Below, in pieces: positions 27,499-39,158 of a DNA stretch of 64,000 bases. Within the stretch, counting starts at the first letter, position 1, and the number at the start of each line of letters is the position of its first letter. Both the position numbers and the translations under genes were made by a program. Under the pieces are notes generated by a model. The model ran no database searches. It saw only the letters and a list, made by a program, of their open reading frames with translations, and was not told where the DNA came from. The DNA is taken from NCBI GenBank assembly GCA_017642895.1, contig JAEPON010000014.1, forward strand, positions 49,131-113,130, in the 5' to 3' direction. Origin of the DNA: Roseitalea sp. Lineage in GTDB: Bacteria; Pseudomonadota; Alphaproteobacteria; Rhizobiales; Rhizobiaceae.

Positions 27499-30174
27499 TC
27501 AAAGCCCCCCGCGCCGCGCCAGGATCGCCGCCTGCGCGGCAGCCAGGCGCGCGACGGGCACGCGATAGGGCGAACAGGACACATAGTCGAGCCCAAGCTC
27601 CTCGCAAAAGGCGATCGATTCGGGATCACCGCCATGTTCGCCGGTGATTGCCATCACGATATCGGGATGGGTGGTCCGTCCCTTGTCGACGGCCATGCGA
27701 ATGATCTCTCCGACACCTTCCCGGTCCAGATTGATGAACGGGTCGCGCTCGATGATGCCTTCATCGAGGTAGCGTGACAGGAAGTGCGAGGCGTCGTCGC
27801 GCGAAATACCCAATGTCGTCTGGGTCAAATCGTTGGTCCCAAACGAGAAAAAATCGGCAGCTCCGGCGATCAGATCGGCGCGGACCGCTGCGCGCGGCAG
27901 TTCGATGATACAACCGACAAGATGGCGGATGTCGCTGTCATGCCGGCGCTTGGCATCGGCGGCGATAGCATCGATGCGCTCGCGCAGATGGCGCAGCTCG
28001 GCATAGTAGGCGACCAGCGGCACGACGATTTCCGGCACGACGGGCGCGCCGCTGCGCTCGCCGGCAATGATCGCCGCCTCGATGATCGCCCGGGTCTGCA
28101 TCTCCGCGATTTCCGGATAGCAGATCGCCAGCCGCGCGCCGCGATTGCCGAGCATGGGATTGATCTCATGCAACTCGTCCGCGCGCCGCCGCAATTCCTC
28201 GGCGGGCATCGCCATCTCGGCGGCGACCCGGTCGAGTTCGTCGGCGTCGCTGGGCAGAAACTCCTGCAGCGGCGGATCGAGCAAACGGATGGACACCGGA
28301 AGACCGGCCATCGTCTCGAACAGCGCGACGAACGTGTCGCGATGGATCGGCAACAGACGCTCCAGAACCACGCGACGCGTGCGCTCGTCGGGCGCCATGA
28401 TCGTCTCGCGCATCACCTGGAGGCCATCACCCTCCAGAAAGATGTTCTCGGTGCGCACGAGCCCAATGCCTTCGGCGCCGAAGCCGCGCGCCACCTCGGC
28501 ATCGTTCAGGGCATCGGCATTGGCGCGCACGCGCATGCGCCGGATCGAGTCAGCCCATTCCATGAGCGTCGCGAAATCGCCGGACAGCGGACGCTGGACC
28601 ATGGGCAGTTGGCCCAGAAGCACTTCGCCAGCCGCACCGTCGAGGGTCAGAAAATCGCCTTCGCGCACGGTCACGGCGCCGGCGCGCATGGTGCGGCGCG
28701 CGGGATCGATGCGAACCTTGGAGGCGGCGGTGATGCACGGCTTGCCCATGCCGCGCGCAACGACAGCGGCGTGCGAGGTCATGCCGCCGCGCGTCGTGAC
28801 GATGCCTTCGGCGGCCGCCATGCCATGAATATCGTCGGGGCTCGTTTCGGGCCGGACGAGGATCACAGGCTTGCCTTCGGCCTTTGCTTCCTCGGCGGCG
28901 GTTGACGAAAAGACGACCATGCCGGCGGCCGCGCCCGGCGAAGCCGGCAATCCGCGCGCAAAGACCTGACGCTTGGCCTCGGGATCGACGCTGGGGTGCA
29001 GCAGCATGTCGAGCAAAGCCGGATCGACATGCAGGATCGCGTCCTCTCGGCTGATCGTGCCCTCGCCGGCGAGATCGACCGCGATCCGGATGGCGGCGTC
29101 GGCGGTGCGCTTGCCCTTGCGCGTCTGCAACAGCCACAGCGTGCCGTCATCGACGGTGAACTCGATATCCTGCATGTCGCCGAAATGGGCTTCGAGCTGT
29201 TCACCAAGCGTGTTGAGCTGCTCGAAGGCCTCGGGCATGCGCTCGCTCATCGCATGGCCGGTCTTGTGCCCGTTGGGCAGCAGCGGGTCGGGCGTGCGAA
29301 TGCCAGAAACCACATCCTCGCCCTGGGCATTGACCAGATATTCGCCGAAGACGCGCTTTTCGCCCGTTGAGGGATGGCGCGTGAAAGCGACGCCGGTCGC
29401 CGAATTCGCACCGGAATTGCCGAACACCATGGCCTGAACGGTGACGGCGGTGCCCCAATCGTCGGGAATGGCGTGGAGCGCGCGAAAGGTGACGGCGCGC
29501 GGGTTCTTCCAGCTTTCAAAGACCGCGCCGATCGCGCCCCAGAGCTGGACATGCACATCCTGCGGAAACGGTTCGTCCATATCGTCGATGATGGCCGTCT
29601 TGTAGGCATCGACGAGCGCGCGCAGCGCGTCCGCACCCAGTTCGTTGTCGCGGCTGACGCCGGCCCTTTCGCGCGCCGCGTCCAGAAGCTCCTCGAACAC
29701 GCCGTCCTCGACGCCGATCACCACGGTGGCATACATCTGTATGAAGCGGCGGTAGCAATCATAGGCAAAGCGCGGATCGCCGGTCCGGGCGGCCAGCGCC
29801 TCGACCGTTTCATCGTTGAGACCGAGATTGAGGACCGTATCCATCATGCCCGGCATGGAGACGCGCGCGCCCGAACGAACCGACACAAGGAAGGGATCGG
29901 GGCCGGCACCAAACGTCTTGCCGAGCGCGGCTGCGGTTTCGGCCAGGGCGTTTTCGACCCCGGCCTTCAACCCGTCCGGATGGCGGCGGCCGGCGGCCAG
30001 ATAGGCGCGGCACACATCGGTGGTGATGGTGAAGCCGGGCGGCACCGGAAGGCCGACGCGGCTCATCTCGGCAAGGTTGGCGCCCTTGCCGCCGAGCACG
30101 TCGGCGCCGATCACCTCCGGCACGCGGCCGGGCGCAAAGCTGTAAACCAGATCCTGTGCCACGCGCGTATCCAA
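27499..30174 (-). CDS. ppdK: Pyruvate, phosphate dikinase
   Basis: An 891-residue enzyme interconverting pyruvate, ATP and phosphate with PEP, AMP and pyrophosphate. The N-terminal ATP-grasp domain opens VIGADVLGGKGANLAEM. The central phosphohistidine domain has GGMTSHAAVVARGMGKPC near residue 466. The C-terminal PEP/pyruvate barrel has SFGTNDLTQ and YVSCSPYRVPVARLAAAQA with the catalytic Cys. The start is a TTG with AAGGGG upstream. It lies downstream of smc on the same strand after a 94-base gap. Confidence 0.96.
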   Translation of the reverse strand: MDTRVAQDLVYSFAPGRVPEVIGADVLGGKGANLAEMSRVGLPVPPGFTITTDVCRAYLAAGRRHPDGLKAGVENALAETAAALGKTFGAGPDPFLVSVRSGARVSMPGMMDTVLNLGLNDETVEALAARTGDPRFAYDCYRRFIQMYATVVIGVEDGVFEELLDAARERAGVSRDNELGADALRALVDAYKTAIIDDMDEPFPQDVHVQLWGAIGAVFESWKNPRAVTFRALHAIPDDWGTAVTVQAMVFGNSGANSATGVAFTRHPSTGEKRVFGEYLVNAQGEDVVSGIRTPDPLLPNGHKTGHAMSERMPEAFEQLNTLGEQLEAHFGDMQDIEFTVDDGTLWLLQTRKGKRTADAAIRIAVDLAGEGTISREDAILHVDPALLDMLLHPSVDPEAKRQVFARGLPASPGAAAGMVVFSSTAAEEAKAEGKPVILVRPETSPDDIHGMAAAEGIVTTRGGMTSHAAVVARGMGKPCITAASKVRIDPARRTMRAGAVTVREGDFLTLDGAAGEVLLGQLPMVQRPLSGDFATLMEWADSIRRMRVRANADALNDAEVARGFGAEGIGLVRTENIFLEGDGLQVMRETIMAPDERTRRVVLERLLPIHRDTFVALFETMAGLPVSIRLLDPPLQEFLPSDADELDRVAAEMAMPAEELRRRADELHEINPMLGNRGARLAICYPEIAEMQTRAIIEAAIIAGERSGAPVVPEIVVPLVAYYAELRHLRERIDAIAADAKRRHDSDIRHLVGCIIELPRAAVRADLIAGAADFFSFGTNDLTQTTLGISRDDASHFLSRYLDEGIIERDPFINLDREGVGEIIRMAVDKGRTTHPDIVMAITGEHGGDPESIAFCEELGLDYVSCSPYRVPVARLAAAQAAILARRGGL

Positions 30175-30268
30175 GCGGCACCCCCTTTCCGGAGCGCCTT
30201 GTTACCGCATTGCACCATCAAGCGCCATGTGTCTTTTGGCTGCGCGCCGGGCGGGCCTCATCGGCCGG

Positions 30269-33200
30269 TCAACTGGCTTCGCGCAGTTCCTCCGCCGCGC
30301 TCAGATCGACCGAGACAAGCTGGCTGACGCCCTGCTCGGCCATGGTCACGCCGAACAGCCGGTTCATCCGCGCCATGGTAATCGGATTGTGTGTGATCAG
30401 CACGAACCGCGTGTCGGTCTGCGCAGCCATCTCGTCCATCAAGTCGCAGAAGCGTTCCACATTGTGGTCGTCAAGCGGCGCATCGACCTCGTCGAGCACG
30501 CAGATCGGTGCCGGGTTGGTCAGGAACACGGCGAAGATCAGCGCCATGGCGGTCAGCGCCTGCTCGCCGCCGGACAGAAGCGTCATCGTCTGCGGTTTCT
30601 TGCCCGGCGGGCGCGCCATGATCTCCAGCCCGGCCTCCAGCGGATCGTCGCTCTCGACAAGCTGCAACTCGGCGGTGCCGCCGCCGAACAGATGGGTGAA
30701 CAGGCGGGTGAAGTGACCCTGGACCACGTCGAAGGCGGCGACCAGACGTTCACGGCCCTCCTTGTTGAGCGAAGAAATGGCGGAGCGCAGTTCGGCGATC
30801 GCGGCGATCACGTCGTCGCGCTCGCCGGTCAGCGCCTGATGCCGTTCGGAGAGTTCGGTCTGCTCCTCCTCGGCACGCAGATTGACCGCGCCCAGACGCT
30901 CTCGCTCGATCTTCAGCCGTTCGAGCCGGCGTTCGAGCGGGTCCATCTCGGGCAATGGTTCATCGGCGGAGAGGCCCGCTGCGGCAAAGGCTTCGTGCGG
31001 CGCGCAATTCAGGGCTTCGGTGATGCGTGCCTCGGCATCGGTGCGCCGTTCGGCGGCCGCCGCCAGACGTTCCTCCGCGCGGGCACGGCGTTCGCGCCCT
31101 TCGGACAGCGTGGCAATCGCATCGGTCGCGGCCTTGTCGCTCGCCGCCACTTCGGTTTCGGCTTTGGCCAAGGCGTCGGCGGCGCGGGCGCGGTCCTGTT
31201 CGGCCTGCTCGATCTGCCGCACAAGCTCGCGCCGTTTGGACGCCTGTTCGTCGGGCGTCTCGGCAATATCGGCAAGCGCCGTTCGCGTGTCGGCCTCGCG
31301 CAGCGAAAGGGCGGCGATCTGGGCTTGGGCGCCTCCGGCCCGGGTGATCCAGTTGGCGCGCTCGCGCTCGATGGCGGTCAACCGCTGGTGCCGTGCCTGA
31401 CGGTCGCGGGCGACGCCGCCATGTTCGGTGCGCGCCTCGGCCAGGGATGCGCGGCCCTCCGCAACGGTCGCCTGGATGCGGCCGATCTCGGCATCAAGGC
31501 CCGAGACATCGGGCTCGGCGGCCAAAGCGCGTTCGGCTTCGGCCAGCGTGCCAACGGCTTCATCGCGGTCCGATGCGAGATGCTGCAGGCTTTCCTCGAC
31601 CACGGCGCGGCGCCGGGTCAGGTCCCCTGCAGCACGTTCGGCGGCGGCAAGCGCCTCGCGCGCCGACCGGGCTTCGTCCTGCGCGACACGCACCGCGCCG
31701 CGTGCGTCGCGCTCGGCTTCAACGGCTGATGCCGTGGCCGCTTCGGCGTCGGCGATCCGGCCCTTGCATGCATCGTGGTCCGTGCGCGCCGATGCGATCT
31801 CCCGTTCCAGTTCCGCCAGCCTGTTCTTCTGCGACAGGCGTTGGGCCGCGGCCGTGGGCGCATCGGCGGCGGCGCGATAGCCGTCCCAGCGCCAAAGCGC
31901 GCCATCGCGGGTGACGAGCCGTTGCCCCGGTGCGAGGCTGACGGCCAACGCTTCTGCCTCGGTTTCATCTGAAACCACACCGATCTGGGCCAGCCGGCGG
32001 ACCAGCGCCGGCGCGCCGCGAACATGGCTATCAAGCGGCGTGCAACCGGCGGGCAACGCCGGATCGTCAGGTTCCGTTTCGGCACCCGCCCAATGGGCCG
32101 GCGCGCCGGGATCGAGCGGCGCATCCAGTTCGTCTCCGAGCGCGGCGCCCAGCGCCGTCTCGAAGCCCTTGTCGACGTCCAGCGCCTCAATGACGCCCGG
32201 GAACAGGCCGGCATCGCCGGCGTTCAGCAGTTTGGCGATCGTGCGCGCCTCGGCCTCCAGCGCGCCAAGCGCATCGCGCGCGGCCGCCAGATCGGGCCGG
32301 AGCGCGGTTTCGGCGGCGCGCGCGGTTTGCACGGCCTTTTCAGCACCCAACGCCCGTTGCTCGGCATCTGCGACCGTCGCATCGGCGGCCTCGACGCCTG
32401 CCTGTTTCTCCGCCGGATCAGCCAATGCCGCAATCTGCGCGGACAGGGACGACAGTTCGGTATCGGCAGCGGCACGATCCCGGTCCAGCCGGTCGCGGCG
32501 CTCGGCACTCTCGCGGATGCGGCGTTCGAGTTGCACTCGGAGCGCGGCGGTTTCCGCCCGCGCCTCGGTTGCCCGAGCCAGTGCGCCTTCGCTCTCCTCC
32601 AGCGCCAGACGGGCCGTTTCGACCTTTTCGGCGAGCGATGCCTCGCGAGCTTCCTCGCCGGCTTCGGCCTCGTTGAGACGCGCGCGTTCTTCGTCGAGCG
32701 CTGCGAGCATGCCGGCATTTTCCTCGGTCAGCCGCTTTTCGCGCGCCATGTCGGCGGCGAGCTGTTCAAGGCGCTGTTCATACTCGCGCTTGCGGGCGGC
32801 GAGCCGCTCGGCTTCCGCATCGAGCTGGTCGCGCGCAATCGTCAGGCGTTGAAGGGCGGCGGCGGCGGCGGCTTCGGCCTGGCGCAGCCCCGGCAACGCT
32901 TTTTGCGCGATGCCCTGCAGGCGTGCGGCCTCCATCTGCGCCTGCGCGCGTTCGGCGACTTCCGCCGTTGCTTCGGACAATGCCGATTGCGCATCGGCCT
33001 CGGCGGCTTTTGCCTGCACCCATTTCAGATGCAGCAGCGTCGCCTCGGCGGCGCGGATGTCGCGCGACAATGTGCGGAACCGGTTGGCCTGCCGGGCCTG
33101 GCGCTTGAGACTGTCGATCTGGGTTTCCAGTTCGGCAACCACATCGTCGAGCCGTTCAAGATTGGTTTCGGCGGCGCGCAGGCGCAGTTCCGCCTCATGG

Positions 33201-33730
33201 CGGCGCGAATGCAGACCCGATATGCCGGCGGCCTCTTCCAGAAGGGCGCGGCGCGCCTGCGGCTTGGCCTGGATCAGCTCGCCGATCCGGCCCTGGCCGA
33301 CCATGGAGGGCGAGCGTGCACCGGTCGACTGGTCGGCAAACAGAAGCTGCACATCGCGGGCGCGGGCATCGCGGCCATTGATCTTGTAGGCCGAACCGGC
33401 CTCGCGCTCGATCCGGCGCGTCACCTGAAGGCTGTCATCGCCATTGAAGGCGGCGGGCGCGGTGCGGTCCGCATTGTCGAGAAACAGCGACACTTCGGCC
33501 ATGTTGCGCGAGGGGCGGGTGGCCGAGCCCGAGAAGATGACATCGTCCATCCCCGAGGCGCGCATGTTCTTGTAGGAGCTTTCGCCCATCACCCAGCGCA
33601 GTGCTTCGACAAGGTTGGACTTGCCGCAGCCATTGGGGCCGACAACGCCGGTCAGCCCGCCTTCGATGATGAATTCGGTCGGTTCGACGAAGGATTTGAA
33701 GCCGGTCAGACGGAGTTTTTCAAAGCGCAA
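30269..33730 (-). CDS. smc: Chromosome segregation protein SMC
   Basis: A 1153-residue SMC ATPase. Walker A (VGPNGCGKSN) is near residue 32. Two long coiled coils rich in Ala, Glu and Arg flank a hinge around residues 500-640. The signature LSGGEQALTAMALIF and Walker B VLDEVDAPLDD lie near 1050-1100. The best start is a TTG at 33730 (then RFEKLRLTGFKSF), with GGGAGG seven bases upstream. The open frame begins six codons earlier at another TTG. SMC compacts and segregates the chromosome with ScpA and ScpB. Confidence 0.96.
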   Translation of the reverse strand: MRFEKLRLTGFKSFVEPTEFIIEGGLTGVVGPNGCGKSNLVEALRWVMGESSYKNMRASGMDDVIFSGSATRPSRNMAEVSLFLDNADRTAPAAFNGDDSLQVTRRIEREAGSAYKINGRDARARDVQLLFADQSTGARSPSMVGQGRIGELIQAKPQARRALLEEAAGISGLHSRRHEAELRLRAAETNLERLDDVVAELETQIDSLKRQARQANRFRTLSRDIRAAEATLLHLKWVQAKAAEADAQSALSEATAEVAERAQAQMEAARLQGIAQKALPGLRQAEAAAAAALQRLTIARDQLDAEAERLAARKREYEQRLEQLAADMAREKRLTEENAGMLAALDEERARLNEAEAGEEAREASLAEKVETARLALEESEGALARATEARAETAALRVQLERRIRESAERRDRLDRDRAAADTELSSLSAQIAALADPAEKQAGVEAADATVADAEQRALGAEKAVQTARAAETALRPDLAAARDALGALEAEARTIAKLLNAGDAGLFPGVIEALDVDKGFETALGAALGDELDAPLDPGAPAHWAGAETEPDDPALPAGCTPLDSHVRGAPALVRRLAQIGVVSDETEAEALAVSLAPGQRLVTRDGALWRWDGYRAAADAPTAAAQRLSQKNRLAELEREIASARTDHDACKGRIADAEAATASAVEAERDARGAVRVAQDEARSAREALAAAERAAGDLTRRRAVVEESLQHLASDRDEAVGTLAEAERALAAEPDVSGLDAEIGRIQATVAEGRASLAEARTEHGGVARDRQARHQRLTAIERERANWITRAGGAQAQIAALSLREADTRTALADIAETPDEQASKRRELVRQIEQAEQDRARAADALAKAETEVAASDKAATDAIATLSEGRERRARAEERLAAAAERRTDAEARITEALNCAPHEAFAAAGLSADEPLPEMDPLERRLERLKIERERLGAVNLRAEEEQTELSERHQALTGERDDVIAAIAELRSAISSLNKEGRERLVAAFDVVQGHFTRLFTHLFGGGTAELQLVESDDPLEAGLEIMARPPGKKPQTMTLLSGGEQALTAMALIFAVFLTNPAPICVLDEVDAPLDDHNVERFCDLMDEMAAQTDTRFVLITHNPITMARMNRLFGVTMAEQGVSQLVSVDLSAAEELREAS

Positions 33731-33780
33731 GGCGGGCCCTCCCGCCAAGCACGCGCCATGGCGCCGACCGGTACCGGCGG

Positions 33781-34446
33781 TCAGAGAAGCTGATCGATGA
33801 TGGCCGACATCTCTTCAACCGAGAGCGCTCCGGTATATTTGCTACCGTTGATGAAGAAGGTCGGGGTCGCGTTGACGCCGAATTCTTCGGCCCCGCGCGT
33901 GCGGATGGCGTTCACATCATTCAGAAGCTGTTGATCGGTCAAGCAGGCTTCGAAGGTCTCTTGTGTAAAACCGGCCAGTTTGGCGATGTTTTCCAGCGGT
34001 GCGCGGGCATTTTGCGCGCGCGCCCAGTTGCCCTGTTGCTCGAACAGCACATCGACCATCGGGAAATAGCCATCATTGGGCGCGCAGCGCGCCAGCATGA
34101 AGGCGGCCGCCGCGCGCGGATCGAACGGAAACTCCCGCAGCACCAGGCGGGCCTGACCCGTGTCGACATATTTCTCTTCGATCACCGGCCAGGTGTCGTT
34201 GTGGAAGCTGGCGCAATGGCCGCAGGTCATCGAGGCATATTCGACGATGGTCACCGGCGCGTCCGGATCGCCTTTCGTCATTTCCGGCAGGGGACCGGCC
34301 TCAAGAAGCGCATCCATGTCAACCTGGCCCTGCGCGGACGGTGCCTGCTGGGCCGAAGCGAGCGACGGCATTGCGACGAGCGCGACGGGCACTCCGGCCA
34401 GCGCACGGAGTGTCGAGCGGCGGGTCGGAAGAAACGGGTCGGCCAT
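33781..34446 (-). CDS. DsbA-family thioredoxin-fold protein
   Basis: The protein has 221 residues from the ATG at 34446, preceded by AAAGGAG. The N-terminus has a twin arginine (TRRST) followed by a hydrophobic stretch ending in ASA, so Tat or Sec export to the periplasm is likely. The redox motif CGHC is at residues 75-78 and the cis-Pro loop NATPTFFING is near 185. It resembles the Rhizobiales thiol:disulfide interchange proteins often encoded upstream of smc, as here. It probably forms or isomerises disulfides in exported proteins. Confidence 0.88.
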   Translation of the reverse strand: MADPFLPTRRSTLRALAGVPVALVAMPSLASAQQAPSAQGQVDMDALLEAGPLPEMTKGDPDAPVTIVEYASMTCGHCASFHNDTWPVIEEKYVDTGQARLVLREFPFDPRAAAAFMLARCAPNDGYFPMVDVLFEQQGNWARAQNARAPLENIAKLAGFTQETFEACLTDQQLLNDVNAIRTRGAEEFGVNATPTFFINGSKYTGALSVEEMSAIIDQLL

Positions 34447-34537
34447 GGAAAGCTCTCCTTTGAACGTGGGACGCAACGCTTATAACCCGACGAATCAGGT
34501 GCCAACATGGCACATCTCGCCGCGATTTCGCATCGAC

Positions 34538-34557
34538 CGATAACATATGCGTTATCG
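34538..34557. promoter_or_regulatory. Inverted repeat in the divergent gap between the DsbA-like and DUF5996 genes
   Basis: CGATAAC (34538-34544) and GTTATCG (34551-34557) are perfect 7-base arms around ATATGC. The element lies 67 bases upstream of the DUF5996 start and about 90 bases from the DsbA-like gene start, a position suited to an operator. No regulator is assigned. Confidence 0.35.
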
Positions 34558-34624
34558 CCGGCCCTCTGCCGTTGTGTCGGCGTTCCCGTTATCGTGGCTT
34601 TCATTGAAGACCGGAGACTCAAGC

Positions 34625-35557
34625 ATGCCGAACTGGCCCGCTCTCGACTATCCCGCGTTTGCCGCAACCGGACAAAGCCTGCACATGTGGACGCAAATCG
34701 TCGGCAAGTTCCGGCTCGCCAATACGCCTTGGGTCAACCATTCCTGGCAGGTGCCGCTTTATGTCGATGCGCGGGGGCTGACGACATCGCTCATCCCGAC
34801 GACCGATGCCGGCTTTGAGGCGCGGTTCGATTTTCTCGATCACAGGCTGGATGTGCTCAGCACCGCCGGGGCGCGGGAAACGGTTCCGCTCAAGCCCATG
34901 GCGGTGGCTGATTTCCATGCGGCCTTCATCGCGGCGCTTGAAAAGGTCGGCGCGCCGACGCGCTTTCATGGGAGCCCCAACGAGGTGCCCGATCCGGTGC
35001 CGTTTGCCGCGCAGACCGGTGCCGGCGACTACGCGCCGGAGCAAGCGACCGCGTTCTGGCAGGCCATGGTGGGTATCGACCGTGTCTTCACGCGGTTCCG
35101 CTCGGGCTTTCTGGGTAAGGTGTCGCCGGTGCATTTCTTCTGGGGCAGTTTCGACCTCGCGGTGACGCGATTCTCAGGCCGCACGGCGCCGCCCCACCCG
35201 GGCGGATTTCCCGCGCTGCCGGACACGGTGACGCGTGAAGCCTATTCGCACGAGGTTTCCTCGGCCGGTTTCTGGCCGGGCGGCAACGGCATCGAGGAGG
35301 CGATGTTCTTTTCCTATGCCTATCCGGCGCCGGACGGTTTTTCCGACGCAACAATCGAACCGGATGCCGCATACTGGCATGACCAACTCTCGGAGTTCGT
35401 GCTGCCCTATGCGGCGGTGCGCGCGGCGCCGGACCCGGACGCAGCCCTGATGGCTTTTCTGGAGTCGACCTATCATGCCGCCGCCGACCGTGCCGGATGG
35501 GACCGGCCAACACTTGAATGCGCCTATGGCGAGCCGGGTTTGCCGCGGGCGGTTTAA
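34625..35557 (+). CDS. DUF5996 family protein
   Basis: A 310-residue protein from the ATG at 34625, with GGAG about seven bases upstream. Recognisable family features are WPALDYPAFAATGQSLHMWTQ at the N-terminus, the central SPVHFFWGSFDLAVTRFSGR near residue 180 and a C-terminal AFLESTYHAAADRAGWDR. The family is widespread in bacteria and has no experimentally defined function that can be stated from sequence. It is convergent with the YjbQ-family gene five bases away. Confidence 0.82.
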   Translation: MPNWPALDYPAFAATGQSLHMWTQIVGKFRLANTPWVNHSWQVPLYVDARGLTTSLIPTTDAGFEARFDFLDHRLDVLSTAGARETVPLKPMAVADFHAAFIAALEKVGAPTRFHGSPNEVPDPVPFAAQTGAGDYAPEQATAFWQAMVGIDRVFTRFRSGFLGKVSPVHFFWGSFDLAVTRFSGRTAPPHPGGFPALPDTVTREAYSHEVSSAGFWPGGNGIEEAMFFSYAYPAPDGFSDATIEPDAAYWHDQLSEFVLPYAAVRAAPDPDAALMAFLESTYHAAADRAGWDRPTLECAYGEPGLPRAV

Positions 35558-35562
35558 CGACG

Positions 35563-35985
35563 CTATCCGCTCAGGTGCAGCACGATCTGGCGGCTGTGCG
35601 GCCGTTGGCGATGTTCGAACAAATAGAGCCCCTGCCAGGTGCCCAGAAGCAGCTTACCACCGGCAGCCGGGATCGATAGCGATGTCGGCATCATCGCCGC
35701 CTTGATGTGCGCGGGCATATCGTCCGGCCCCTCGGCGGTATGGACGATGTAACCCATCGACGGATCGTCGGACGGCGGGACGAGGCGCGCAAAGAAAGCC
35801 TTCAAGTCCCACTGCACGTCCGGGTCGGCATTTTCCTGGATCAGCAGCGAACAGGAGGTGTGGCGCACGAACACGGTAAGCAATCCCTCGGCGGCGGGAT
35901 ACGCACGAGCAAATCGCACCACGTCTGCGGTCAACTCGTAAAGCCCCTGCCCCATCGTTCGGATCGTCAGCGTTTCAATCGGCAT
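35563..35985 (-). CDS. YjbQ family protein (secondary thiamine-phosphate synthase enzyme family)
   Basis: A 140-residue protein of the UPF0047/YjbQ family. It keeps the signature HTSCSLLIQENADPDV near residue 42, with SYI-type GYIVHTAEGPDDMPAHIKA near 78, then GTWQGLYLFEHRQRPH, whose histidines and Glu form the putative active site. The family is annotated for weak thiamine-phosphate synthase activity, and its physiological role is uncertain. It is divergent from ung. Confidence 0.9.
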   Translation of the reverse strand: MPIETLTIRTMGQGLYELTADVVRFARAYPAAEGLLTVFVRHTSCSLLIQENADPDVQWDLKAFFARLVPPSDDPSMGYIVHTAEGPDDMPAHIKAAMMPTSLSIPAAGGKLLLGTWQGLYLFEHRQRPHSRQIVLHLSG

Positions 35986-36093
35986 TGACGCACTCCGGTT
36001 GCCTTCCTGTGGATGATCGGCGCATGCACGGCGGGATTTATGGCGGCTGCGCGCGCTTCGCGGCACTATGGCGACGCCAACGGGTGCCCGACA

Positions 36094-36774
36094 ATGGTCA
36101 AACTGCATGAAAGCTGGCTGACGCCGCTGCAGGCGGAATTCGACAGCCCCTACATGGCTGATCTCCGACAGTTTCTCGTCGCCGAAAAGGCGGCGGGCAA
36201 ACGCATCTTCCCGCCGGGCAGCGAATGGTTCCACGCGCTCGACGCGACGCCGCTCGACCAGGTGAAGGTCGTCATTCTGGGCCAGGATCCCTATCACGGG
36301 CCGGGCCAGGCGCACGGGCTGTGCTTTTCGGTGCGGCCGGGCGTGCGCGTTCCGCCGTCGCTCGTCAACATATACGCCGAGATGGAAGACGATCTGGGCA
36401 TTGCGCCCGCCAACCACGGCCATCTTGAAAGCTGGGCCAAACAGGGCGTTCTGCTGCTCAACTCGGTGCTGACGGTGCAGGCGCATCAGGCCGCTTCGCA
36501 TCGCGGGCGTGGCTGGGAGCGTTTCACCGACGCGGTGATCCGGCTGGTCGATGCACGATCGACGCCAGCCGTCTTCATCCTCTGGGGGTCGTATGCGCAG
36601 AAGAAGGCGGCCTTTGTCGACCGCTCCAAGCATCTGGTGCTGAAAGCGCCGCACCCCTCGCCCCTTTCGGCCCATAACGGCTTTTTCGGCTCGAAACCGT
36701 TCTCGCAGGCCAATGCGTTTCTGGAGGCAAAGGGCTTGGCACCGATCGACTGGCGATTGCCGGGGGCGGTGTGA
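36094..36774 (+). CDS. ung: Uracil-DNA glycosylase
   Basis: A 226-residue family 1 uracil-DNA glycosylase. GQDPYHG with catalytic Asp65 is at residues 63-69 and HPSPLS with catalytic His187 is at 187-192. Both give high certainty. The ATG at 36094 gives the standard N-terminus. The open frame reaches 36013 but the extra residues do not resemble the family. It removes uracil from DNA to start base excision repair. It is convergent with rpoD. Confidence 0.96.
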   Translation: MVKLHESWLTPLQAEFDSPYMADLRQFLVAEKAAGKRIFPPGSEWFHALDATPLDQVKVVILGQDPYHGPGQAHGLCFSVRPGVRVPPSLVNIYAEMEDDLGIAPANHGHLESWAKQGVLLLNSVLTVQAHQAASHRGRGWERFTDAVIRLVDARSTPAVFILWGSYAQKKAAFVDRSKHLVLKAPHPSPLSAHNGFFGSKPFSQANAFLEAKGLAPIDWRLPGAV

Positions 36775-36900
36775 AGCCGCACCAAGATGAAGGCTAACTG
36801 CCGGCACCTTTCAAAAACTCAACGAGCGGTCCGACCCACTTACCGTAAGATTTTCGCGCCTTTTCGATTCTTTCTATCATTTCGGCGCCTTGCGGAATGG

Positions 36901-36922
36901 ATCCTCGGGCAAGCCCGAGGAT
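36901..36922. repeat. REP-like palindrome in the ung-rpoD convergent gap
   Basis: ATCCTCGGGC and GCCCGAGGAT form a perfect 10-base-pair stem around AA, flanked by GG and GACGG. This form is typical of short palindromic repeats scattered between genes in Rhizobiales chromosomes. The 250-base gap (36775-37024) between the two convergent genes contains no coding region. No T-run follows the stem on either strand, so a bidirectional transcript-end role is possible but not shown. Confidence 0.55.
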
Positions 36923-37024
36923 GACGGCCGCAGGCGTTCGCCCATGCGCTCCGCCAGGGCTCCGGGCGTTCGTCGCTGCAAAGACAAATCGTTGGCTTTT
37001 GCTTCGCTGACGCGAAACGCTCGC

Positions 37025-39043
<2,019 letters not shown>

Positions 39044-39158
39044 TGATGTCACTGCTCCATGATGGCGGCCCGCCGGCGCCATCGCCGTGTCAATCGCCGT
39101 CGCACTTCACCGGGGTCGCGGGGTCACCCGTGCGGCTTCACCAGCTAGATGATCGTGC

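Noticed and set aside
32024..33793. 589-codon plus-strand open frame opposite smc
   Set aside because: Shadow of the smc coiled-coil region, with biased composition and no family features.
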